In this document: positions 48,581 through 59,754 of the stretch, piece by piece
Numbering within the stretch: position 1 is the first letter of the stretch
How the letters are laid out: the number at the start of each line of letters is the position of its first letter
NCBI RefSeq assembly: GCF_905475345.1
Contig: NC_066602.1
Location: forward strand, 1,798,001 to 1,862,000
Source of the DNA: Vespula vulgaris
Taxonomy: Eukaryota; Arthropoda; Insecta; Hymenoptera; Vespidae
DNA length: 64,000 nt
Direction: 5' to 3'
Program-made: the position numbers and the translations under genes
The notes under the pieces: generated by a model
What the model was told of the DNA's origin: nothing
The model's input: only the letters and a program-made list of their open reading frames with translations
Database searches by the model: none

Positions 48581-48789
48581 ACAACTTAATAGTTTTGTAC
48601 AAATATCAAAGGATTGATATTAATCCACATGTTTCAAACAAATGCTCTTTTTCATCAATATGTAATTGCGAAAGCACGAATAAATCTGACTCTTGCTCTT
48701 CAATATATACTGATTATTCTAATCTGTAAAAGTATTTGCTTATTAACAAAATTACCTTTTTTGTTATAATATACGACAAATTCATTATT
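48581..48789. other. junction between the two duplication units
   Basis: The right end of the left unit (decayed RBM7 3' part) meets the 3' end of the dead fem copy, where similarity to fem's last exons begins at about 48790. No gene or transposon is recognised at the junction. Confidence 0.4.
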
Positions 48790-51700
48790 CCTCTTATAAT
48801 TTTTCATATTAAAACATTGATACGTATCTTGAGAAAAAAAGTTTTGTTTTGAATACTACTATTATTATACAACTTATACTAAAGAATTTACTATAATCAG
48901 GTGAGGGATTTAATCTACATACGTTGGATGGTATAAACGTGGTGGAAATGGTCTTATTGGTCCCATTATCGAAGGTGGTATTCACCTAGACATTTACTAT
49001 AACATTTGTATATACTTATGTCATGTATAATTTTTTTTATATTATCAAATGTGTTTTCAATAATAATGAAAATATGTGTCATGGTTCAATTAAAAAAATT
49101 AAGTTAAATACTACATATTAAATTTTTTTGTATTCTTTTATTACTTTATGATATTTCTTATATTAATCTTTTGTATTACATATATAACAATCAATTTTAA
49201 TTTAATATGTTTAATTTCATCTGACACTACAAATCCACTTTGCTGAAAAATCCTAATTACTGAATCAAACTTGTCAATATTTATGTTAGTTCTCACTATG
49301 GTTCTTATTATGAAGTCTTAAGTATAAAAAATATCACTTGAACACTATCGAAAACACAGATATGAACACATCAGCAATATATCAATGAATTTCATTAATA
49401 AAAAACCTTCTGCTTATCAATATTTTCTAATCTTCCAAGATGTTTATCTTCTATGATGATACTCCTCGTCTCATGATAAAATAAGTTTAATTAAATTAAT
49501 CTACTATTCCAAACAAATATAATTAGAATTACACTTTCATATAGAGTTATTTTTACTATCTAAAATACAGATAGTGTAATATGCATATTTCCATAAAGAT
49601 ATCGCTGTTCCCTGTACAAGACTTTCAATAATTTTTTGATTTTACAAAGCAGATTATGTTCCTAATGTAATTATAATAATACAAAAATGATATATTTTTT
49701 AAGTAAATAATCTTCAAGTTAAATAAAAAAATATCTGATTTCAGGTATTAATCTTTTTCTTTGAATAAACATAAAGTAATGTAATAGTTTACCACTTTTT
49801 CTTATTATGATTACATCCTCAGGGTTAATAATGTCCTGTTGCAATTCACTTATTTGTCCTTTCACAGGTATATTTCTAGGAATATCTACTTTTATACAAT
49901 GAAGTTCTTTTTCACTTATTGGAGTGTCTTCTAGATCTTTGAATAGAGATGTTGTACCACATCAAATATCTGACCTAAATATTAAAATTCATATGTATCA
50001 ATTGAAACTAAATCAAAAATTAATTAAACCCTCTCTGAATATAAATATTGTTTAAATCAAGCTGCATTCATATATGTAATAAGTATACTTACTTCTCTGG
50101 TATAGCTGGTGATTTAGAATTTGTAGCTTTAGCATTTTTTATACATACATTTTCTAAAGATCTATCCCTAGTTCTACTTTTACTATTATTTTCCTCCACT
50201 AATCTTCCTCTGCTGTGACTTGCATCTTTTTCACGGGCACGATTTAATTCATACTCTAATATCATTTTTTGTCTTAATCTTCCATGTTCTCTTTCTCTTT
50301 TTTGCTGAATTAACCATTGTTACCTTCATCTGTATCTTCTTTCCTTCAATCTTGAATATAATTGATTATTATGATCGTCTTTGCGTAATTCCTTTTGTCT
50401 CTCATCATTACTTCCAAGACTAGAACTCCTCTTCATTTCTATAAAAAAAATATATGTAACATAGGCTTATCACTATTAAATCTATTACTATTCTCTAACA
50501 TTTTATTATTAATCTCATATAAAGATTTTATCTGTAGTAAAGATAATCTAAAATTTAATTAACCAATAAGTAGAATTCAGTTCCATCAATGCTAAATATT
50601 ATATTAATATTGATCAAATGATACTCTCAACTAGATTTTTATTCAATTATATTAATAATCCTGTTTTTACATAACTAATTAAAAAAGTTAAGTCTGTCTA
50701 TAATATATTAATAGCAATATTCAGTATTATATCCCTTCAAACCTAACAGTTCTCAGTATAAAATCCATATTATTTTCTTTGCAATACTTAATATTATATC
50801 CACATAATAATTAAATAAAACTGCATCTTTTTTATTATACTAACATTAATTTCTTAGCAATACTCAGTACTATACGGACATTAAACAAAATAGCAGTACT
50901 TAGAACTATATCCACATTATATATATTGCAATACTCGATACTATATATGTAATACTCAGTACTATATCCACATTAAATAAAACACAGTACTCTCTATTAT
51001 ATCCATATTATTTGTATCACAATACTCAATACTATATATGCGATACTCAGTACTATATCCACATTAAATAAAACACAGTACTCTCTATTATATCCATATT
51101 ATTTGTATCACAATACTCAATACTATATATGCAATACTCAGTACTATATCCACATTAAATAAAACACAGTACTCTCTATTATATCCATATTATTTGTATC
51201 ACAATACTCAATACTATATATGCAATACTCAGTATTATCTCCACATTAAATAAAACACAATACTCTATTATATCCATATTATTTGTATCACAATACTCAA
51301 TACTATGTATGCAATACTCAGTACTATATCCACATTAAATAAAACACAGTACTCTCTATTATATCCATATTATTTGTATCACAATACTCAATACTATATA
51401 TGCAATACTCAGTACTATATCCACATTAAATAAAACACAGTACTCTCTATTATATCCATATTATTTGTATCACAATACTCAATACTATATATGCAATACT
51501 CAGTATTATCTCCACATTAAATAAAACACAATACTCAATACTATATATGCAATACTCAGTACTATATCCACATTAAATAAAACACAGTACTCTCTATTAT
51601 ATCCATATTATTTGTATCACAATACTCAATACTATATATGCGATACTCAGTACTATATCCACATTAAATAAAACACAGTACTCCCTATTATATCCATATT

Positions 51701-54390
51701 ATTTGTATCACAATACTCAATACTATATATGCAACACTCAGTACTATATCCACATTAAATAAAACACAATACTCTATTATATCCATATTATTTGTATCAC
51801 AATACTCAATACTATATATGCAATACTCAGTACTATATCCACATTAAATAAAACACAGTACTCTCTATTATATCCATATTATTTGTATCGCAATAGTCAA
51901 TACTATATATGCAATACTCAGTATTATCTCCACATTAAATAAAACACAATACTCTATTATATCCATATTATTTGTATTATAATACTCAATACTATATATG
52001 CAATACTCAGTACTATATCCACATTAAATAAAACACAGTACTCTATTATATCCATATTATTTGTATTATAATACTCAATACTATATATGCAATACTCAGT
52101 ATTATCTCCACATTAAATAAAACACAGTACTCTCTATTATATCCATATTATTTGTATCACAATACTCAATACTATATATGCAATACTCAGTATTATCTCC
52201 ACATTAAATAAAACACAATACTCAATACTATATATGCAATACTCAGTACTATATCCACATTAAATAAAACACAGTACTCTCTATTATATCCATATTATTT
52301 GTATCACAATACTCAATACTATATATGCGATACTCAGTACTATATCCACATTAAATAAAACACAGTACTCCCTATTATATCCATATTATTTGTATCACAA
52401 TACTCAATACTATATATGCAACACTCAGTACTATATCCACATTAAATAAAACACAATACTCTATTATATCCATATTATTTGTATCACAATACTCAATACT
52501 ATATATGCAATACTCAGTACTATATCCACATTAAATAAAACACAGTACTCTCTATTATATCCATATTATTTGTATCGCAATAGTCAATACTATATATGCA
52601 ATACTCAGTATTATCTCCACATTAAATAAAACACAATACTCTATTATATCCATATTATTTGTATTATAATACTCAATACTATATATGCAATACTCAGTAC
52701 TATATCCACATTAAATAAAACACAGTACTCTATTATATCCATATTATTTGTATTATAATACTCAATACTATATATGCAATACTCAGTATTATCTCCACAT
52801 TAAATAAAACACAGTACTCTATTATATCCATATTATTTGTATCACAATACTCAATACTATATATGCAATACTCAGTACTATATCCACATTAAATAAAACA
52901 CAGTACTCTCTATTATATCCATATTATTTGTATCACAATACTCAATACTATATATGCAATACTCAGTATTATCTCCACATTAAATAAAACACAATACTCT
53001 ATTATATCCATATTATTTGTATCACAATACTCAATACTATGTATGCAATACTCAGTAATATATCCACATTAAATAAAACACAATACTCAATACTATATAT
53101 GCAATACTCAGTACTATATCCACATTAAATAAAACACAGTACTCTCTATTATATCCATATTATTTGTATCACAATACTCAATACTATATATGCAACACTC
53201 AGTACTATATCCACATTAAATAAAACACAGTACTCTCTATTATATCCATATTATTTGTATCACAATACTCAATACTATATATGCAATACTCAGTACTATA
53301 TCCACATTAAATAAAACACAGTACTCTCTATTATATCCACATTATTTGTCTTACAATACTCAATTCTATATACACATGAAATTAAAAGGCAATACTTCTA
53401 GTACTATATCCATATTATTTTTGTAGAAATACTCAATACTATATTCATATTACATGAAATGCAATACTTTCTATTATATCAGCATTATTTATATAACAAT
53501 ACTCAATACTATATATGTAATATTTGATACTATTTCCATATTAAGTAAAACAGTATTTCCTATTATATCCATATTATTTGTATTACAATACTCAATTCTA
53601 TATACACATGAAATTAAAAGGCAATACTTCTAATACTATATCCATATTATTTTTATAGAAATACTCAATACTATATTCATATTACGTGAAATGCAATACT
53701 TTCTATTATATCAGCATTATTTGTATAACAATACTCAATACTATATATGTAATATTTGATACTATTTCCATATTAAGTAAAACAAAGTACTTTCTATCAT
53801 ATCCACATTATTTGTATTATAATACTCAATACTATGTACACATTAAATTAAAAAGCAATACTTTTAGTATTATATCCATATTATTTTTGTAGAAATACTT
53901 AATATTATATCCACATTAAATAAAATGCAATAGTTCCAGTATTATATCCATATTATTCTTGTTGCAATAATTAATATTATATAAATATTAAATAGAAAGA
54001 AATCATTCGCAATATATTATGTATATTTAAAATACAATCCTAACTAAATAACAAAACAAAGAAACTACTAAATTTACTTTATTAATCATATCCATATTAA
54101 AGAATGGTATATAGCACCATTCGACTATTCAAATTCATAGTTGCAATAAAATGCTTTGAATTGTACCTATATTAGTGTAATGATATTTCTTATATTTGAT
54201 AGCATTTAATAATATTATATCTGATATCACATATCTATATATTAAAGAATGAGAAAAAAAATATAACATCACATATAAAAATAAATGCAATTTAAATTGT
54301 ATAATAACATAAACTACCGCATAGACGCCAATATGGAAATACGTATTTGCTCTGTCGCTCATAAACCAATTAAATAAAATATATTACCTA
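48790..54390 (-). pseudogene. feminizer pseudogene (upstream tandem copy)
   Basis: Pieces align in order with intact fem: untranslated exon ending 54388, exon 2 (50436-50093), exon 3 (49974-49793) and the exon 9/10 region (about 48985-48790). Exon 2 has two in-frame stops, TGA at 50328-50326 and TAA at 50322-50320, where fem has two CGA arginines. Exon 3 has TGA at 49964-49962. Exons 4-8 are missing: exon 9 sequence runs directly into intron 3 sequence at about 48988. The exon 2 acceptor and donor, the exon 3 acceptor and donor and the exon 1 donor are still intact, so spliced non-coding transcripts remain possible. Intron 1 is swollen to over 3.9 kb by a satellite. Confidence 0.88.
50715..53990. 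repeat. 91-bp satellite array in the fem pseudogene intron
   Basis: The regular core (about 50930-53350) repeats a 91-bp unit, measured at 51011, 51102 and 51193; other units are 89 bp or truncated to roughly 57 bp. Each unit contains smaller related motifs (AATACTCARTACTATAT twice, then CAGTACTCTCTATTATAT). Degenerate versions flank the core on both sides. Scattered single copies of similar motifs (ATACTTGATACTATATTC, ATACTCGGTACTATATTG) occur in intron 1 of intact fem (about 47180-47380), so the array grew from native intron sequence. Marker variants recur 687 bp apart, showing a higher-order repeat. Confidence 0.95.
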
Positions 54391-55209
54391 TATTAAAAAG
54401 TTCAATGAATCGAAGATTGATCTATAGTATAATTCAATTGTTTACTCATTTTAATTTTACCTTCATTGGTTCCAAATAAAATAATAATCTTCTTTGAAGA
54501 ATAATCTTTTTTGCAACACAAAACAAGATTTCGACATTTTTCTAGCTACCCAAGTAAGAAGTTAAAGATGGCGGAAAACATTGTTGCCACTACTCTGCGA
54601 CCGATGATATTAGTGTGAGATTGCATGATGCAACTAATTATAATTTTCTATTAACCAATGAGCAATTTTCTATCACCAAGTTAGCCTATTTTACTTCTTT
54701 TTTTTTTGAAGAGGTTTTCTAAAATATCTTTTTTTTTATTCGTTTTTATTTCATAGCTAAATACTTTAATAATAATAAATCCATGTATATATTTGTATAT
54801 TTAAAAAAGAAACTGTTGTATGTTTACATATTAAATATACAATCAAACAGAGCTACCATTGGCTAATCACGAGACTTTTGATTGGTTGCCTAGACATAGT
54901 TGTCCAATTGTGAATGAATAATGTATCGATACGCCGCATACTATCGTTTTATGTATGTACCATCTGTATAAAAGTCTACAAGTATAAATAATATTTCTAA
55001 ATAATAATTTTTTTGTGGAATATTGTGATTTAATGAAGAATTATATTAATTTTCTATTTTTTTTTGTCAAAATTAATTACGTTACAGTATCCAATAACAT
55101 TTTCAAGAATAAACATTTACCATGGATTTTAGGAAGCTTCTATAAATATGTAAATATATAGAATACAGTCTTAATGATTAAGCGAATAAAACGATGAAAA
55201 TATAGCAAA
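53991..55209. promoter_or_regulatory. dead-fem 5' end and RBM7 promoter
   Basis: Holds the remainder of pseudogene intron 1, its untranslated exon (ending 54388) and the second copy of the bidirectional promoter. The YY1-like AAGATGGCGG lies at 54565-54574 and CCAAT boxes persist near 54860-54920. RBM7 starts at 55210. Confidence 0.55.
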
Positions 55210-55922
55210 ATGGATGACGATATACGTACATTGTGGTGTGGAAATTTAAGTGACAAAGTCACAGAAAGTATTCTTTACGAGTTATTTTTACAGGTTAATT
55301 CTTGTTTTACTTGTATAAATAACAAGAGTACTAGAAAAGATATAGTACAGACTTATTTATATAATATACATATATGTAATATAAATCTGTAATTTATTTA
55401 TTGTCATAGGGTGGTCCAATACAAAGAGTTGCCATTCCTAGAGATCGTGATGGAAAGCAAAGAACTTACGGATTTATAACGTATAAACATGTAAGTTCTG
55501 TATCATATGCTTTAGACCTTTTTAATGGAACAAAATTATTTAATCGGACCATTAATATGAAAACAAGAAATAACATAGAGTTACCGCAAGTAGAAAAACA
55601 AAAACAGGAACACATTTATAATTTGAATCATCTACTTCATTTGGGTCAGCAAACGTTTATAGGAAACTTTGTGCCAAATATAGGTTCAGATATGCTTCCT
55701 ACGAATGTAGTACAAAATACAGTTGTATATACTGGCAAAATTGATACTCATCGTGATGATAGACATTCTAGAAGTTATCATCCTTATCATCGTGATCATG
55801 AAAGTAATAAACATGATCACCATAAAGATCATAAATCCTATAAAAATAGAAGTAATAGTAGTCATTCGAGTGATTATTCAAAACACAGTAATTATAAAAA
55901 TAGTAGAAGACATTATCATTAA
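55210..55922 (+). CDS. RBM7: RBM7-like RRM protein, NEXT complex subunit
   Basis: Two exons (55210-55293, 55410-55922) join in phase 0 to 198 residues. The N-terminal RRM has RNP2 LWCGNL (residues 8-13) and RNP1 RTYGFITY, and the spacing and residues (PRDRDGK, ALDLFNGTKLFNR) match RBM7. The C-terminal half is rich in His, Asp, Ser and Arg. In animals RBM7 binds U-rich nascent RNA and, with ZCCHC8 and MTR4, delivers transcripts to the nuclear exosome. It is divergent from the fem pseudogene and convergent with the GMC gene. AATAAA follows at about 55942. A decayed copy lies at 48343-48580. Confidence 0.9.
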
Positions 55923-56529
55923 TAATTAAAAATATAAATTTAATAAAATGACGAAAAGGTATTTACTTTTTCTTTAATGGGATATATTTATTTAAAAAAG
56001 AGAGTATTTTTCTTAATATAAAAATTAAACTTCTAATATAATAATTTAGTTGCTTTAAGTCTTGAATTATTATTACTATTCTTGATTGGTGACATTTTGA
56101 AAGAAGAAAATTCTGCTTTTAATTTAAATAAATACATCTTTTCGATTATTCTTTTTTTTTTTTTTTTAATTATAAAAAATATTTAGATTTAATCATAATA
56201 TTAAAAATGGTTAATAATCATAATATCATTTGTACAAGCATATATGTAAACTGTTATTATAATCAAGTAAATAAACTAAAGAATTATTTCTATAAAACTA
56301 AAATATAAACATAATAAGTAGGAAGATTTACCTGTAGAATATATCTTAAACATCATTTTTGTTATTAAGAATAACAAAAACTCTTATGGCAAAAATGTAA
56401 TTATTTTTATGTTATTACGTTTTTCTCAATAACCTGCAACTTTAATTTTAAAGATATTTTTCTTATTTTTAAAAACAAGAAATATATTACAGATAAAAAT
56501 AATGACATTGATTGAAAACATTCAAATTA
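55923..56529. other. convergent 3' spacer RBM7/GMC
   Basis: AT-rich 600-base spacer with the 3' UTRs of RBM7 (+) and the GMC gene (-). A T run lies at about 56153-56167. Nothing else is seen. Confidence 0.6.
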
Positions 56530-59206
56530 TTATGGATAACAAAATCTATTGCAAATATTAAATGTATAACATAGCAGAGATGTATTATTATTATTATGTC
56601 CGAAATTATGCAATTGTTTATTTTTTATCTGTTTCAAAATATCAACAGCCTTTTTTGCCATCATTATGAGAGCAGCATTTATATTGCCGCTAGGTAGAGA
56701 TGGCAGTACTGATGCATCCACAACATATAAATTTCTTATATTATATACCCTATAATAAATTTTTATTTCTTAATAAAATCATCACAACTAAATTAATATA
56801 AAGTGGATTTTTTTAATAGTTTGAGTCGTTAATGAATAATTACTTTTAAAAATACATATTAAAAAGTAATTAATCTCTCAGTTACCTGAATGATGTATCA
56901 ACAACATCTCCCATACGACATGTACCTGCAGGATGATAAGCAGTTAATGATAAATACCGTATATAGCATTCCCAATATTCTAAGGAATCAAATTCATTAG
57001 CCTCACAGCCTGGAAAAGATTTTTTGTAAAGAGATGCACCTAGCTGTTTCATGGCATTTGTGTTAATGAGTTTCTTCAAATATTGTATACCTGTAAAATG
57101 CATAATGTATTTATTATATGGTAAATAATAAATTCATTAATTAATCGGTTATCACACATTATCATTACCATCTATAAGCGTATCAATGTCGTATTTATTA
57201 GACAGATATTTTGGATCAATTAAAAGTTCATCGGAAGGATCGTTACTACGAAGTTTTACTTCTCCTAAACTTTTTGGATGTAACAAAACAGGTGCAATTG
57301 TTATAACATTATCATTCTCTAAAGGTGAGAAATATTTATCATACACCTATTAAAATATGATATATATTATAAATCTATATTATTTATATGTATTAGTTTT
57401 AATTGATATTTTCCTAATTAAGCTCAAATTGCAAATTTTAAACTATATTATGACCTCGTCAGAAATTCCCATTGCTTTTTTGAGAACTATGCCATAGTCA
57501 GTAGATATACCAAGAGGTAGTATCATTAATTGTAAATCTGGTTTTGAGGATTTATTCTTTTGTAAAGTACTATGAAACGTTCCTAAAACTTCAATACCTG
57601 AGGATGTCCATGGTCCTAAAATGTTAATACTAGATGTATGTAGTATTTTTTTTTCTTTCACTATATTATAGTTATTTACCTTTACCAAAAAAGAAATAAT
57701 TTAATAGTGCCATAGGATTAAGAGCGTTAGTCATACTGAAAGATAAATTCGTCTTGAGTCTTACTAAATCAATACCAGTAAGAACATGATCCATTAAATT
57801 TTGACCTACTGGCAAGTCATTAATCACTTTGATCTAATAAATTATGCCGTTTTTATATTAGAATATTAATTTTCAATAACTTTGAAAAACATTAATTTCT
57901 AAAGTAAATTTAACAAAAATTTACATTCATATCCTTTAAATGTTTTTCCGGGCCTATTCCAGAAAGCATCAGTAATTTTGGACTACCAATCACACCAGCA
58001 CTAACGATGACACCATTGTTTGCTGTGATATTGAAAGTTTTACCAAATTTTGTAAATTGTATTCCTGTTGCCTTTTTTGAATTTATTAAAACCTATTAAA
58101 AAATATATATATATATACACACATTTTTTTATATCGAATTGAGATATATAGTTTATACATATTAAATATAATAAACATACTTTATCAACTCGTGTATGAG
58201 TAATAATGTCCAAAGTATGTTGATATTTTCCATATAACATGTTATCTGTACTCCATCTTTTTCCATTATCAGCAAATAATTGAACCTTCATGAAACCTAA
58301 ATTAATGAGCTTATAGATATTCTTACAGATTTTATGATTAATTGTTTAATAAAATATAATAGCACCTGTATCTAAAGCTTCATTTATGTTACTAATTTTA
58401 CCATCGATTTCCACTATACTCTTTAATATTGCATTAACAAGATCAGTATGCCATCTTGATTCTTGTATTTTTACTGAATCATTTTTTCCAATTATATAAT
58501 CTATAAGAAAATGGTATAAAAATATTAATAGTGTAAACATGTAGAATGTGATACAAAAATACATAAAGTTATATTATTTAAATACCATTAAAATCAGGGA
58601 ACCACTTGGCATAATCTTGAGGATGTCCACGTACATATGTCATATAATTTAATCTGCTCGTTCCACCAAGAATCTTTCCCATTGGCCATTTACATTGCTA
58701 TAAATGAACACATCATTAGATATTAATACAAAATATTATGATTTGTGTTATCTACATACATTGTTTTTCAAAGCTTTACAAGCATTATGCTGAGGTACAG
58801 TAATATATTGCCAATCATATATACTATTTTGTAATAATGGTGACAATAACGGTATATCTAAAAACGGTGGTGCTGTACCACCAGCTTCTACTAATAATAC
58901 ACTTTGTCCATTCTCTGCTAATCTTGCAGCAATAACTGCACCAGAAGTTCCAGCTCCAACTGCAAAATAAACAATTATGAAATGAATATGAAATATTATC
59001 TTATTGTAATTATTTGTTTTATTATAAAATAGTATAATGTATAATACATAAAACATACCAACTATATAATCATAATTCGATTTAAAGGCGTTAAATGAAA
59101 ACAACTGTCCAAACACATCCCAAAAATAGGCTAAGTTAATATAACTTCTGAATAAAAATAGTAATGTACCACTTGTTATAAATATTAAATATTTTAGAAT
59201 TAACAT
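56530..59206 (-). CDS. GMC-family FAD oxidoreductase
   Basis: Eleven exons (59206-59059, 58959-58760, 58697-58586, 58500-58366, 58296-58181, 58092-57925, 57833-57680, 57615-57455, 57346-57169, 57090-56886, 56749-56530) give 598 residues. The N-terminus is a hydrophobic signal or anchor. GAGTSG at residues 51-56 is the FAD-binding turn; KILGGTSRLNYMTYVRG is GMC signature 1 and GVIGSPKLLMLSGIGP signature 2. HPAGTCRMG supplies His510 and PSGNINA supplies Asn548, the usual active-site His-Asn pair. Insect members include glucose dehydrogenase and ecdysone oxidase; the substrate here is unknown. The segment between signature 1 and the WHT motif is about 40 residues shorter than usual, and the 85-bp intron there leaves no room for a missed exon. 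Two donors (GTGCTA, GTCATA) are weak. Confidence 0.88.
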
Positions 59207-59754
59207 TTTCTTTCCCTAATTATATTTTAAAATTATTTATAAATTTATTGTAAATATACAATATTCATACGTTTAATAACACGTTTGGCTCTCTGCATTG
59301 ATTTCTTTGAAAACGATCTACATAATTCTAACCTATATATTCTAACAGATACGTGGACAAGATATTTATCTGATTCTAGGGAATATATTTAAACTAGAAA
59401 ATGAAACATTTTTTAATTATAATTCTAAAAAATATAAATAAAACCTATTGTCTAAAACAAATAATGTAATATTTTCAATATTTACTTCATGTATCAATGC
59501 GATTAGAAATATTTAAATCTTCAAATACTCATGTTTACTTTTCATTTCATTTTTCACTGCAGAAACAAAGATCCACTTGAAACATTAGAAAAGGGAATAA
59601 GGAGATAATTCTGAAAGATAAGACAATATAGCATAACTTCAAATAAGTATTTTATAAAAAATATATATATAAGAACATCATCATTAAATTTCATTGTTAA
59701 TCGACACAAAAAATCTTATCTAGTCATGATTTTCATACAGATAAACAACACATG
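59207..59754. other. spacer between Chk1 3' end and GMC 5' end
   Basis: About 550 AT-rich bases between two genes on the minus strand; it must hold the GMC promoter and Chk1 3' UTR. No distinct motif is seen. Confidence 0.6.

Noticed and set aside
50080..50440. Second fem copy as a functional csd-like paralogue
   Set aside because: Two in-frame stops in exon 2, a third in exon 3, and loss of exons 4-8 rule out a fem-like protein.
50930..53350. CRISPR-like array
   Set aside because: Units are head-to-tail 91-bp monomers without unique spacers, in a eukaryotic intron; it is a satellite.
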